This document shows positions 1 through 8,994 of a DNA stretch of 24,767 nt, one piece after another; position 1 is the stretch's first letter; every line of letters begins with the position of its first letter. A program made the translations under genes and the position numbers. The stretch is from a virus, in IMG/VR virus record IMGVR_UViG_3300026519_000521, positions 1 to 24,767 of that record. One strand, written 5' to 3'. Under the pieces are notes generated by a model. That model worked only from the letters and a program-made list of their open reading frames with translations, did not search any database and was not told the origin of the DNA.

Positions 1-169
1 GCCCATGTGATTTTATACCAAAGTAATTATTCCCAGCAACAGACCTGCCCCAACCAGTCTCTTGCGCTGCTTGTGCTATTATCAATTTAGGGTCAAGACC
101 ATAGCGATTGCCAATTTCAATAGCTAGCGGCGTTACGTCTTGTAAAAATTGTTGTTTTCTTGCAGTCAT
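1..169 (-). CDS. Glucosaminidase/muramidase-like peptidoglycan hydrolase, 3' end cut by window edge
   Basis: Only the first 56 codons are present; the gene runs off the start of the window. Translation from the ATG at 169 begins MTARKQQFLQDV and continues through LDPKLIIAQAAQETGWG to NNYFGIKSHG. The stretch AQAAQETGWGRS followed by NNYFGIK is the hallmark of the GH73/FlgJ-type N-acetylglucosaminidase and lysozyme-like fold; the E of QETGWG is the expected catalytic acid. Such domains cleave peptidoglycan glycan strands and in phages act at cell entry or lysis. The start lies one base after the stop of the upstream ejection-type gene, so it belongs to the same transcript. It could be a separate virion-associated hydrolase or an endolysin; the missing C-terminus would decide. 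Confidence 0.75.
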   Translation of the reverse strand, partial: MTARKQQFLQDVTPLAIEIGNRYGLDPKLIIAQAAQETGWGRSVAGNNYFGIKSHG

Positions 170-170
170 T

Positions 171-2801
171 CTATTGCCTTTCCACAACATCATAATCAGA
201 TGCGGCTATAATCCCACTGCCAATTAGCCAGCTATATAGTCTTTTTGCGGTTGGCTCTGAAATTGTTCCCATTTGCAATGTATTGGCTAAATCCATTGCA
301 ATTTGAGGATCATATAATGCTGCTCGCAATGTCTTTTTTGATTGTCTTGATGTTGTTGCTCTCATTACCCTAGACAAAACATCTAACACTGCATACCTTG
401 CGCCAATAAATCCGCCTCTTACTTGTAGCGATCTGTTAGCTAACCCAGCCCCACTCATTCCCAGCACTGCCTCTGCCTCTGCTATTGGGCTTGTTGCTAT
501 ACCTTGCCCAGATGGAGGGGGTACTAATTTGTTTTTACGCATTGCTTGAGCAATTCTTAATGCAGAATTATTATACTCCCCTAGTGCTGGTGTAATTGAA
601 AGCCCATTCTTTTTTAGAAATTCCAAAGGGTTAGCTTGATCTAAAACATTATCCCAAACTTTCCTAGCTAGCGCATCTTTTGCCTGTTTAGTTGAAAGAG
701 AGGATACCAAATTTCTCATTTGAGCAGGGTTTTTAATTGCATTATTAACTAAAGCATCCACATTATACGTAGTCATTGGGTTGTTGATTTTAGCAATTTC
801 TCTAGCCAAGTAGCTATTTTCAATGGCTTCTTTTCTGTTTAATAATGACGCTCTACGCTTAACAATATCTGACATAGTTTCGCTAATGTTTTCTATTTTA
901 TTATTAAGATTAGGCATTGTTTGCAGCGCGCCTTTATTTCGACGCTTCCAAGCATTAAATAAATTTCTGTTCAACTGCCCGTCACGAACAGCACTATTAT
1001 ATAAATCATCGAGAGCAACATCTTGCAAAGCTCTTTGTGCTTGCGAGCCTTGAGGGAATATTTCGTTAAATTGTTTTGCTGACGATTGATTCCAACCATT
1101 AAAATACTCCTTTGCTACTTTTTCATTAGGAATTAAGTAATCACCGTCTTTCTGTGCTAAAATACGTCCAGTTGCACCTTGCTTAAATGGCTCAACAAAT
1201 TCACGCCGATATATATCCCTAGCCTTTACGATATTACCAGCCATTTCCTGATCGCCAGTTGCTCTAACCGCCTCATCTATTAAACCATCAAGTTCTGATA
1301 ATGCCCTTTGGAGATAAGGTTCTTGCCCACGCATCATAGGAACTGATTTTGAAATTCTTATGTCTTCGCCAATTCTCGATCTTAGCTTTAGCAGCCCATT
1401 TATTGATTGGGTGCTTTCCATTTTATTTATATCTTTAATTAAATTGTATGGTCTATTTGCCGAGTTTGCGCCTTGTTCTAATTCTGTTGAAGCAATTAAT
1501 CGCTTTTTCATAGCGCCAAAATCAAATATCTCATCATTATTATTTAAACCAAAATCCTGATAAACCCTATCCATTCGCTTTTTTGCGCTAGCTCTCGCAT
1601 CATAAACCCCTTCCCTAAGTCCTGCACCTACGTCACTTCTAAGCGTATTCCCTTCTAAGCGGTTAGCATAATTGGCGCTAACATCATCAAGTCTGTTAAC
1701 AGATTGGTCAATCCGACCTGTTATATTAGCCTCTCTGTTGGCTCTTTGCGACAAAGCATCGTCAAGATATTGTTGAGGTGGTGCTAAATTATCTCTTGCA
1801 CTAGCAACAGCTCTTTCATTTGTTGAATATCTTCTAATAGCTTCATCTAACTGCGTTCCTGACAAAGACCTTTCTAAATTTTTCTGTGTAGCTATAAATG
1901 ATGGACTTTGTGTTGCCTCTCCAAGTGACGGTTTATAATCAGGAATAATTTTGTTTATTTCTGTAGTTTCATTTATTGACCTAATTGTATCATCTGTCAT
2001 ATTATTATTTATAGCATTAATCAATTTCGCATTTTGATGTCTTGACACTGCTGCTCCAGCACCTTTGCCAGCCTTTAACGCCTTTCTTAATAGCCCTGCC
2101 GTCATAGCACCCGCTGCAATAGGTGCGCCAATACCACCAAGCATCGCTCCAGCAAATTCAGCACCGCTATTATTAGGTGCAATTTCCCTTGCCGTCTGTG
2201 CGCCAACACCAGCACCAGCCGCACCAAGCATTTCGCCACCAAGTGCTAATGCAGGGCTTTTAGCTATTGGTTTGGCTAAATTTCTAATCATTGCTCCTGC
2301 AACTGTAGTCGCTGGTTTAACTATATTTGCTAACTGCTTTGCTTTTGAAATCAACCCAACGGCAGGGATAGTACTTGCTCCGATTTGCTCCATAACACTA
2401 CCTGCAAGCCGTCCTGTTGCGTATTCTGGTTGCGGTGTATTCATTATTGTTTTTTCAAATCTCTCGCCTCCAATATTAGGAAATCTAAAATCAACATTGC
2501 CCCCAAACTCTTCAGCTATTTTATTAGCACCCCCAAGCACTGCATTAGCTACCATATTGGGTGCATTAGCTAATCCATACAGCCCTCTCCTAGCGCCATA
2601 TTCTGCTTGAGAGTAAGCATCTTCTAGCATTGTTTTTTTAATAGGCGGCTGTTCTTGTGGCTGTTGAATATTAGTGTTTTGAGCAGATATATTTAAGCTC
2701 TGTGCAATTTCTTCAACTGTTGTGCTTTGTTGTTCAGGCGTCATTGTTAAAAACGCTTCATCAACTTCAACTCTTTGCCCTTGAATTTCTAAAATTGGCA
2801 T
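171..2801 (-). CDS. Probable internal virion / DNA ejection protein (876 aa)
   Basis: Large phage structural protein near the end of the virion module. It opens MPILEIQGQRVEVDEAFLTM, a short beta-rich head followed by a TPEQQ...VEEIAQSL helix that I associate with large ejection-type proteins of alphaproteobacterial short-tailed phages. Residues of about 175-245 are Ala/Gly-rich and hydrophobic (ALALGGEMLGAAGAGVGAQ and AGAMLGGIGAPIAAGAM), the kind of segment expected in proteins that enter the cell envelope during DNA injection. The middle and C-terminal parts are long, charged and helical. No enzymatic motif was found. It shares one base with the preceding 406-aa gene and is followed after one base by the muramidase gene. 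The role in ejection is inferred from size, composition and position. Confidence 0.55.
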   Translation of the reverse strand: MPILEIQGQRVEVDEAFLTMTPEQQSTTVEEIAQSLNISAQNTNIQQPQEQPPIKKTMLEDAYSQAEYGARRGLYGLANAPNMVANAVLGGANKIAEEFGGNVDFRFPNIGGERFEKTIMNTPQPEYATGRLAGSVMEQIGASTIPAVGLISKAKQLANIVKPATTVAGAMIRNLAKPIAKSPALALGGEMLGAAGAGVGAQTAREIAPNNSGAEFAGAMLGGIGAPIAAGAMTAGLLRKALKAGKGAGAAVSRHQNAKLINAINNNMTDDTIRSINETTEINKIIPDYKPSLGEATQSPSFIATQKNLERSLSGTQLDEAIRRYSTNERAVASARDNLAPPQQYLDDALSQRANREANITGRIDQSVNRLDDVSANYANRLEGNTLRSDVGAGLREGVYDARASAKKRMDRVYQDFGLNNNDEIFDFGAMKKRLIASTELEQGANSANRPYNLIKDINKMESTQSINGLLKLRSRIGEDIRISKSVPMMRGQEPYLQRALSELDGLIDEAVRATGDQEMAGNIVKARDIYRREFVEPFKQGATGRILAQKDGDYLIPNEKVAKEYFNGWNQSSAKQFNEIFPQGSQAQRALQDVALDDLYNSAVRDGQLNRNLFNAWKRRNKGALQTMPNLNNKIENISETMSDIVKRRASLLNRKEAIENSYLAREIAKINNPMTTYNVDALVNNAIKNPAQMRNLVSSLSTKQAKDALARKVWDNVLDQANPLEFLKKNGLSITPALGEYNNSALRIAQAMRKNKLVPPPSGQGIATSPIAEAEAVLGMSGAGLANRSLQVRGGFIGARYAVLDVLSRVMRATTSRQSKKTLRAALYDPQIAMDLANTLQMGTISEPTAKRLYSWLIGSGIIAASDYDVVERQ

Positions 2802-4021
2802 TATTGAACAACCTTAAATTTAATCCCCGATGGTGTAATCCCTTGATTTAATTGAGGCGGTGCAAACGCATCATCTCCAAACCCTATGCCAATTCGTTTA
2901 ATTGCTGCATTAAGCACTGCAATATTACCTTTTCTAGCATTGCGCTCCTCAATCGAGACATTAGGGTCTTGCAATATCATTTCATTATCAGCAAGTATTC
3001 TGATAAATTCTTCGTTGAGATTGTTTAGTGCTATTTTAAGAGATGCAGGTGAAGTAAAAGCACCCGTTGGTAACAAATCCTCAATTCGCTTTTGTTCAGC
3101 TATAGGGAATCTAGGATTTAGCGATAATGATTGTATCATATTTCTTTTGAAGAGCTTAAAATCATTGGCGGCGGCAGTCTCTTCTTTTGTTGCGTCACTA
3201 ACCATATCGCCGATCCCTAACCCAACCTGCCCTAAAACATTCCCTGCCCCAACTTGAGCGCTGTTAATAATTCCAACAGCATCCTCTGCTTGATCTATTA
3301 AAGAATTACCTTCTGCCAACTTGTCAGCTTGTCGCATTGCATAGGTTGGGATATTATCATCAGGGCTTATTTCAGCATTTATTGGTGTTAGTGTTTGGTC
3401 TGCTTGATTATAAACACCATATTGACCAGTTACAGGATTTGTTACTCTACTTTCAACACCAGATACAATTCTAATTGCATCTTGTGGATCAATTCCTTGC
3501 TGTATCATTAAGCTAATCTCTTGAGACTTTGAGCTGGCTTTGGGCAACCCATATTCATCAACATCAGGCTCAATATTCACATTATCGAATACATAATCAC
3601 CCGTATCTAAATATCTTTGCCGCCCCGATGCGTCTTTTAACATTTTACGCTCTTGAGTTTCTTGTGGCATCATCTTCTGCTGTAGCATTGCGTTTATTAC
3701 GGATTGCTTGCCCTTGCCTAAATATTCATTGTCAGCTAAACCAGATAGCGCCTGAATGCTAGGGTCTGCGCCCTCGGCAAATAAATTCTCATAAGCGCTT
3801 GAGGCATCAGCCCTTTGCCCAGATTCATACTCATCGGCTTGTTCGCCATGTTGCCGTGCTAAAAGGCTACGTGTGATAGAGTTTATGCCCTCCCAAGGAT
3901 TTTGAGGGACTCGGCTTGCGTTCTGCGCCATAAGGCTATCAACAAGCTTTCTTGACCTATTTAAATCACCTTGACTTTTTATACCAGTATTGCCACCGAA
4001 TATGAATGAAGGAAGTTCCAT
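2801..4021 (-). CDS. Phage virion protein of unknown function (406 aa)
   Basis: I do not recognise a named family with certainty. The N-terminus is a Gly/Ser-poor head (MELPSFIFGGNTG) followed by a helical segment with NPWEGINSITRSLLARQ and a Glu/Ala-rich stretch. The N-terminal part resembles many phage proteins that sit just before the ejection protein and are thought to be packaged in the virion. The remainder (about 150-400) is rich in Asp, Asn and Ile and includes AQVGAGNVLGQVGLGIGD, a possible amphipathic segment. It starts two bases after the S74-like gene and overlaps the next gene by one base, so it is translationally linked to both. A second internal virion protein is the best guess. 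Confidence 0.5.
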   Translation of the reverse strand: MELPSFIFGGNTGIKSQGDLNRSRKLVDSLMAQNASRVPQNPWEGINSITRSLLARQHGEQADEYESGQRADASSAYENLFAEGADPSIQALSGLADNEYLGKGKQSVINAMLQQKMMPQETQERKMLKDASGRQRYLDTGDYVFDNVNIEPDVDEYGLPKASSKSQEISLMIQQGIDPQDAIRIVSGVESRVTNPVTGQYGVYNQADQTLTPINAEISPDDNIPTYAMRQADKLAEGNSLIDQAEDAVGIINSAQVGAGNVLGQVGLGIGDMVSDATKEETAAANDFKLFKRNMIQSLSLNPRFPIAEQKRIEDLLPTGAFTSPASLKIALNNLNEEFIRILADNEMILQDPNVSIEERNARKGNIAVLNAAIKRIGIGFGDDAFAPPQLNQGITPSGIKFKVVQ

Positions 4022-4023
4022 TT

Positions 4024-4998
4024 TTAAGCCCCCAATGCCATTGAATAATTTACACGTCTTAAACCATCTTCACCAGTTGTGACCGCATCAGGATTGCGTT
4101 TTTGCACCTCTGATGCCATTAGCCCTAATCTCTTAGGTGCTGATTGTTCTTCATCCTTATAGCGATATGACCAAATATTCATACCGTTGGTTTTGCCAAC
4201 TTTTTGTTTATCTTTTTTAGTTCTATCATCAGACAACATCATAAGATTTGCACCTACTCCGAACAAACCGCCAAGCATTTGATTATTATTCTGTTGCTGT
4301 TGATTATATGCGTTAAGTTGCTGATTGTAGTTATTGCTAATAAGTCCTGCAACATCAGTATTGGCAACACCAGATTGTGGGGTTTGAGCAAAATTAGGCT
4401 GTTGTATTTGTGACCCTTGAGATATAGCCATAATTTCATTAAGAGGCTGGCTTCTCGCTGTGATAGCTTCCTGCATAGCCTGATTGCGACCTGTCAATAA
4501 TAACTGATTATAAGCGTCATTCTCACCCTGTGAAATATCAGATTGAGCAGAACCATAAGCATCAGAACCAATCCTAATGCCTCTATCAGCTAAACTTTGC
4601 TCTTGTTGCACACGTCTTTTCTCAAGCAATGGAGCAAGCCGATTAGAGCCTAATTCCATTAAACGTGATTCAACTGCATCATTATCAAGGCTAAACGGTT
4701 CGCTTAATAATCCCGATAGTCGTCCAGATTGCTCAACTCCTAAATCAGCAAGATTTTGCATTGTGCTAGAATTGGCATCAAATAACGCTTGTCCTGTTGG
4801 TGATAAGGTTTGCGTTGCGGTATATTGAGGCACGTCGCCTTCGCCAGCCTCTTGCGTATATGTTAAATTACCATAAGGCGTGACCTGATTAACATGATTA
4901 AGCTCTGATTGGGCAGTCGCAGTATTAATGTTTGAGGCTGTTTGAGCCTGAGCTGTTGTGACCGGATTAGGGGGTACTGGTGCGCTTCCTTTGCCCAT
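4024..4998 (-). CDS. Phage tail-associated protein with C-terminal S74-like (intramolecular chaperone) domain
   Basis: The start chosen is the ATG at 4998 (MGKGSAPVPPNP), because AAAGGT lies about eight bases upstream; a TTG at 5013 would add five residues but has no such site. The first 240 residues are Gln/Asn-rich and low in complexity, suggesting an extended structural part. The last ~69 residues (LSDDRTKKD, WSYRYKDEE, RLGLMASEVQKRNPDAV, RRVNYSMALG) match the core of the Peptidase_S74 domain found at the end of phage fibres. The Ser-x4-Lys spacing of the known catalytic pair (S256, K261) is kept. In that family the domain helps trimerisation and then cuts itself off. The domain here is short, so cleavage is uncertain. 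It lies four bases after the GNAT gene. Confidence 0.6.
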   Translation of the reverse strand: MGKGSAPVPPNPVTTAQAQTASNINTATAQSELNHVNQVTPYGNLTYTQEAGEGDVPQYTATQTLSPTGQALFDANSSTMQNLADLGVEQSGRLSGLLSEPFSLDNDAVESRLMELGSNRLAPLLEKRRVQQEQSLADRGIRIGSDAYGSAQSDISQGENDAYNQLLLTGRNQAMQEAITARSQPLNEIMAISQGSQIQQPNFAQTPQSGVANTDVAGLISNNYNQQLNAYNQQQQNNNQMLGGLFGVGANLMMLSDDRTKKDKQKVGKTNGMNIWSYRYKDEEQSAPKRLGLMASEVQKRNPDAVTTGEDGLRRVNYSMALGA

Positions 4999-5002
4999 TT
5001 TA

Positions 5003-5434
5003 TTACCTTTCAAATGGCGAGTTCTGCCATTGTTCTTTTGTTAAAGTATAAATCATTTCATCTTCTTCGCAACCCCTTAATCGAGGTATTCTTATTTCAT
5101 CAAACCCAAATCTCTTTGCAATGGAGCGCATTCTTTTATTTTTTTCTGAAACTCTCAACACTACCATTTGGCAATCAATTTCTTTGAATGGATATTCAAA
5201 TATTCTATGCAATACGCCACTTAACAGCCATTTAGAACTAATTGCCGCCGCACTCATTTCTATTACTCTGGCATTAGGATCCCAATTGTGGTAAACAACC
5301 CCAGCTATTATATCTCCATCATTTCTAACCCCAATTGCTGAATATTCACCAAAGCCACGCCCTGAAAAATCATCTATGTTTTTCTCCACAAAATCAGCAA
5401 CAAGTTTCTTTTCACTAACAACAATATTAAACAA
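5003..5434 (-). CDS. Phage-encoded GNAT-family acetyltransferase
   Basis: A 143-residue protein with a GNAT layout: a beta strand GDIIAGVVYHNW, a strand VIEMSAAAIS, the helix after SKWLLSGVLHRIFEYPF, the strand CQMVVLRVSEKN and the terminal RMRSIAKRFGFDEIRIPRLRG. The SEKNKRMRSIAKRFGF section is the typical GNAT motif in which the last strand-helix binds acetyl-CoA. Very similar small acetyltransferases recur among the structural genes of alphaproteobacterial short-tailed phages. Substrate unknown; a virion or host protein is possible. The start is TTG at 5434, overlapping the nozzle gene by eight bases; no in-frame ATG precedes the conserved core. It ends four bases before the S74-like gene. 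Confidence 0.7.
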   Translation of the reverse strand: MFNIVVSEKKLVADFVEKNIDDFSGRGFGEYSAIGVRNDGDIIAGVVYHNWDPNARVIEMSAAAISSKWLLSGVLHRIFEYPFKEIDCQMVVLRVSEKNKRMRSIAKRFGFDEIRIPRLRGCEEDEMIYTLTKEQWQNSPFER

Positions 5435-7013
5435 CTACATGCCCCTCTTCATAAGTTAAAGCAAATGATACTAATTCAGCATTAGGTGTTTTGCTTGAGC
5501 CAGAAGTTACTTGAATCTGCGGCATTATTGTATAGCCGCTCTTCCCAATAGAAACCCAAAGAGTATTTGTTGAATATAATTCATCCCCAGCGTCCCATTT
5601 AGCGACATCCCACAATCCAACATCCCATTCATTGGCATCGCCCGTAGCCATCGCATTTGGCGCTGAAGGTAAGGCTATAGTGTAATCTGTTGAAATAGAT
5701 AATTGGGGGTCAAACTCCACGCTTGTTGTAAAATAAGCCTTTGCTTGAAATACTTGTTTGATATTTGAACTGCCCATATTCTCGGCATGACCAATATAAG
5801 TATGATAAACTAAAGCTCCAGAATTATCGCTACCAACATCGCCTTTGTGGATTGTGCCTGAATTAGTCCCAAAATGTAACCAATCATCATGAATAACAGC
5901 GCATCTAGTGTTCCATAAATATTTACACCAAGCGCCTGTTATTGAATTAGCTACAAAACACATATCAACATCAGATGTGCTTGTGACTGGAGTTGTGACT
6001 AATGTCATATTTTTAGCAGCCCATTTAACAATCCCCCAAGGCAAACTCCTTCTAGCAACAACAGCCTTACGCCAATCTGGCTCAATGTTTTGACTAACAG
6101 CAGAAATAGAAAGCGCCGCTGGGTCTTTTGTTATAACAGCAGAAATAGGAATAATCCCTGCCTCAGTGACAATAAGCAAATCACCGCCAATTTGCATTGA
6201 AGCATTCTTGCCCAATGGCTCTGGCATATCATACCGCCCAACTATTCGCCAATCACTGCCGCCAGGGTATGAACCTTCATAAACTGCGACCTCACCTGTA
6301 GATGAAATAAACACGCATTTATCATCAACTCCATCGCCCGCATCTAATGACCAAGTAGAGCCAAACAATAGATTGCCGCCATGTTTAAATACACCAGATA
6401 ATGCAATCTCGCTAGCTGCACCGCCAATTGAATCAACTGGCAAATACCATGCGCTTTGCGAGCCGCCTTCAACAAAATATTCTCTATTTCTATAAACCCA
6501 ACCTTGCGTTAACGATGATGTTGTAACACCTGTTATTGCTGGGGTTGAAACTGCCGTGATAGCTTGCCATGTTGTGCCATCAAATAATTGAGGGTCATCA
6601 TCACCATTTAAAATTGTAAGATATGCTCCGCCCGATGTGGTAAATGGAACTGATGAATAATAACCGCTGGTTTGCCCAGTAATACTAGCGGCTGGTGCAA
6701 CTTCTGGATTAGCAACCGAGGTAATATCAAAAACATTAGTTTCGTCTGATGCAAAGATTTTCTTAGTGCCACCATCAACATAAGTAAACATAAATTCAAC
6801 TGGATTAACACCAATTGTTGCAAAAAGCGTTGATGTGCCACCTAGCCTAATACCTGTAGTTGTTGGAAACCAATTTTCTAACCGTAAACAAGCTTGCTGA
6901 AGATTTGAGGACATATTAACTGCGCTTACCCAGCCTTTAGTTGGGGCTGAAAACACTTTTGTTTGGTGTCTGCTCCTTGCTTGTGCTGCTACTGGTTTGC
7001 GCATGAAATTCAT
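5427..7013 (-). CDS. Probable phage tail nozzle / tail tubular protein (528 aa)
   Basis: Beta-rich protein with no hydrophobic segment. After a basic head (MNFMRKPVAAQARSRHQT) comes APTKGWVSAVNMSSNLQQACLRLENWFPTTTGIRLGGT, a start I associate with phage proteins that report coordinates RGG and then a repeated blade-like series (VEFMFTYVDGGTKKIFAS, LNGDDDPQLFDGTTW). The repeated short beta units and position straight after the adaptor fit a T7 gp12-like nozzle built on a beta-propeller. It overlaps the adaptor stop by one base (TGATG) and the GNAT gene by eight. A second in-frame ATG three codons in could be used. The nozzle role is inferred from order and fold pattern, not from a catalytic motif. 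Confidence 0.5.
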   Translation of the reverse strand: MNFMRKPVAAQARSRHQTKVFSAPTKGWVSAVNMSSNLQQACLRLENWFPTTTGIRLGGTSTLFATIGVNPVEFMFTYVDGGTKKIFASDETNVFDITSVANPEVAPAASITGQTSGYYSSVPFTTSGGAYLTILNGDDDPQLFDGTTWQAITAVSTPAITGVTTSSLTQGWVYRNREYFVEGGSQSAWYLPVDSIGGAASEIALSGVFKHGGNLLFGSTWSLDAGDGVDDKCVFISSTGEVAVYEGSYPGGSDWRIVGRYDMPEPLGKNASMQIGGDLLIVTEAGIIPISAVITKDPAALSISAVSQNIEPDWRKAVVARRSLPWGIVKWAAKNMTLVTTPVTSTSDVDMCFVANSITGAWCKYLWNTRCAVIHDDWLHFGTNSGTIHKGDVGSDNSGALVYHTYIGHAENMGSSNIKQVFQAKAYFTTSVEFDPQLSISTDYTIALPSAPNAMATGDANEWDVGLWDVAKWDAGDELYSTNTLWVSIGKSGYTIMPQIQVTSGSSKTPNAELVSFALTYEEGHVVV

Positions 7014-7705
7014 CAGCCTAACGCCTCTGGGAATGCTATGTTATTATATGATTGTCTTGGTTGCCCCACGGTTATTTGACGAGGGCCTTTGTCATTACCT
7101 ATCTTTTTAGCCATATGTATTTCATAGTTAACAAAATCCTCAGCGTAGGGAAGCCCTTTATTCGCTTTCCATTGCCAAATCATACCTAACTCAAGAGCCT
7201 TTTCGTCTAAAACAAAACTGTCATCGTCTTGGTCAAACTTAATTTTATTAGCACCAGCGCTAGGACTTACAATCAAATTTGATATGTAAAAAAACTTCGC
7301 TGTGCTAGCTATAGCCATAACAGGATTAATATGGATTTGCTGACCGTAAATAGTCCACCTTCCAACAATCGTATCAAACTCTTGCACATCAAGCCCAAGC
7401 CATTCATCACTATCCATTATATGCGCCATAGGGGTGCTGGGTGATTCTGATGGCCATAACCTAGCTTTTTTAAGCATACGATCATAGTCAGGAGGGAGGC
7501 TAAAACTAGTGGCTATACCGTCACCTGTTAGCGTATGAATATATTTGAGTATTTGCCAGTCATAATCATTCGCAATTCGCATCGCCATTTCGTTAGCCAC
7601 ACCTTGCAATTCAATTTGCTCCCTGCTTGTGCCAGAAAACACTTGATTAGGAACATTAAGCCCTATTTTAGAAGCTACTAGTTGGCAAACACTCAAGATT
7701 GTCAT
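7013..7705 (-). CDS. Phage head-tail adaptor / tail tube A-like protein
   Basis: A 230-residue protein beginning MTILSVCQLVASKIGL, with helical ELQGVANEMAMRIANDYDWQILKYIHTLTG and the recurring FSLPPDYDRMLKKARLWP and YGQQIHINPV segments. This arrangement (N-terminal helix pair, an 'ANDYDW' turn, then beta region, then 'DEKALELGMIWQWKANKGLPY') is typical of the T7 gp11/adaptor family joining the portal to the nozzle. It begins one base inside the stop of the preceding gene (TAATG) and ends one base into the nozzle start, so the three genes are translationally coupled. Function from family resemblance and position. Confidence 0.65.
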   Translation of the reverse strand: MTILSVCQLVASKIGLNVPNQVFSGTSREQIELQGVANEMAMRIANDYDWQILKYIHTLTGDGIATSFSLPPDYDRMLKKARLWPSESPSTPMAHIMDSDEWLGLDVQEFDTIVGRWTIYGQQIHINPVMAIASTAKFFYISNLIVSPSAGANKIKFDQDDDSFVLDEKALELGMIWQWKANKGLPYAEDFVNYEIHMAKKIGNDKGPRQITVGQPRQSYNNIAFPEALG

Positions 7706-8427
7706 TAGGCAGCCTCTTTAGCTTCCTGTGCCAATTCGTCATTTTTCTTATTAGCTTCATCAAGCAATCTTTTTCGCTTCCAAAGGTGATGCACCTCAAC
7801 GCCAGCCTCTTTTAGCCAATTTTTAATATCATCATCCCCATAACTATCAAATGCCGATGCGTTTTTAGAAGGGCTATCCGCTTTAACTGTGTTGTTTTTT
7901 GTTAATGCCTCAACCTTAGCCTCAAGGTCTTTGATTTTATCACGCTGAATAGCTTCAACGGCGGGGCCACTAGAATTATCTAAATAAGCTTGTGCTTTTA
8001 CTGTTAACTCATCACCATCCATGCCTAAAGCACGTTTAGCAGTGCCGCCAAGAGCCGCTAACGCCTCAACAGTGTGAACATGCAAAGCTCTTAGCTCAAG
8101 AACTTTAGCAGGTGTTAGTATTTCTGTTAATGGTGTCCCGCTTTGTGTTTGAGTTGCCCCACTTTTAAACGCCAAATATTGCTCATTATATTTTTCAGCG
8201 TAAGTCTGCTTTTCCATAATTCCAGTTTGAGGATCTTTAACAAGAGTTTGTGTAAATTCTAATGCAGGGAAAACAGCTATTGTTTGTTTATTAGCCGCCA
8301 TTCTAACTTCACATACTTCAATCTCATCATATTGAGGGCGGCCTTTTGCCTTAGATGCGGCTTGATTCAATGTTGCGTGATGATAAAATCTAACAACTGT
8401 AAGCGCTTCATTTTCTTTATTATCCAT
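7705..8427 (-). CDS. Conserved phage structural-module protein, function unknown (240 aa)
   Basis: I cannot assign a function. The first ~90 residues are a beta-type region about virion or host values (TVVRFYHHATLNQAA, YDEIEVCEVRMAANKQ). Residues around 95-160 form a GTPLTEILTPAKVLELRALHVHTVEALAALG segment, which looks like a helix-hairpin-helix-like motif (two short helices round a turn). A coiled-coil-prone part (QRDKIKDLEAKVEALTK) and a charged tail follow. Proteins of this plan lie between the decoration and adaptor genes in related phages. Upstream, the space to the decoration gene holds a hairpin (8462-8479), so its expression may be lower than that of the capsid genes. Confidence 0.5.
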   Translation of the reverse strand: MDNKENEALTVVRFYHHATLNQAASKAKGRPQYDEIEVCEVRMAANKQTIAVFPALEFTQTLVKDPQTGIMEKQTYAEKYNEQYLAFKSGATQTQSGTPLTEILTPAKVLELRALHVHTVEALAALGGTAKRALGMDGDELTVKAQAYLDNSSGPAVEAIQRDKIKDLEAKVEALTKNNTVKADSPSKNASAFDSYGDDDIKNWLKEAGVEVHHLWKRKRLLDEANKKNDELAQEAKEAA

Positions 8428-8461
8428 TTTGTGAATTTCCTGTTTAAGAGATAAGAGAATA

Positions 8462-8479
8462 AGGGGGTCGTAACCCCCT
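8462..8479 (-). terminator. Hairpin after the decoration gene, probable terminator/attenuator
   Basis: A seven-base perfect stem (AGGGGGT / ACCCCCT) closes a four-base loop, ten bases beyond the stop of the decoration gene. On the minus strand it is followed by TATTCTCTTATCTC, which is T-rich but not a clean T run. This could partly end transcription and lower expression of the adaptor and nozzle genes relative to capsid genes. Stem seen in sequence; termination inferred. Confidence 0.55.
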
Positions 8480-8488
8480 AAGTATTAT

Positions 8489-8980
8489 TTAAGATGATGC
8501 GCCATCGTCTGCAAATGGTCGAGCTATTTCAAACTCTGCCAATCCTGTTGATGGTGTGCCAACTGCTGATGCGCCATTTGCTAGCTTTACACGATCACCA
8601 ACAACAACAGCATCATCGACACTACCTGCCGTTAATGTCGCATAAACTAAAGCATTATCAACATAACCCGCACTAGCCTTGCCAACTGCTTTGCCAGCGA
8701 TTTGATACCAGCCAAATTGATTTGCTACATTTGCAGACATTGCAATCGCAACCTGCCCAACAGCATTTGCCGCTAGACGTGTAGTTGAATAATCATCTGC
8801 ATTATACGTAACCCATGAGCCAATTACTGTTGAGGCAACGCCACGTAGGTAAATAAACTCACCTACGCCATAAGTATCATCGACTGCCGTGGCAATAGTT
8901 CCTAATGGGATTTTAGCCGATGCAGAAGTTTGGGTAATGGGTGGCATACCCAGTTGTGTATTTGTGAAAACAAAAGTCAT
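8489..8980 (-). CDS. Probable capsid decoration / head-stabilising protein
   Basis: A 163-residue beta-rich protein immediately after the major capsid gene. It is rich in Ala, Val, Gly and Thr, with segments such as PLGTIATAVDDTYGVGEFIYL, GQVAIAMSANVANQFGWYQ and DNALVYATLTAGSVDDAVV. These resemble small phage proteins that sit on the outside of the HK97-fold shell and are annotated as decoration proteins. AAGGAAA lies a suitable distance upstream of the ATG. The gene is set apart by hairpins on both sides, as is the capsid gene. Assignment is by composition, size and position rather than by a single motif. Confidence 0.5.
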   Translation of the reverse strand: MTFVFTNTQLGMPPITQTSASAKIPLGTIATAVDDTYGVGEFIYLRGVASTVIGSWVTYNADDYSTTRLAANAVGQVAIAMSANVANQFGWYQIAGKAVGKASAGYVDNALVYATLTAGSVDDAVVVGDRVKLANGASAVGTPSTGLAEFEIARPFADDGASS

Positions 8981-8994
8981 AATATTTCCTTAGT

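Noticed and set aside
2065-2610. Long open frame on the plus strand, 181 codons, across the ejection protein gene
   Set aside because: It is the complement of the Ala/Gly-rich segment; composition is Pro/Ala-rich with no family pattern, and the minus-strand gene is much better supported.
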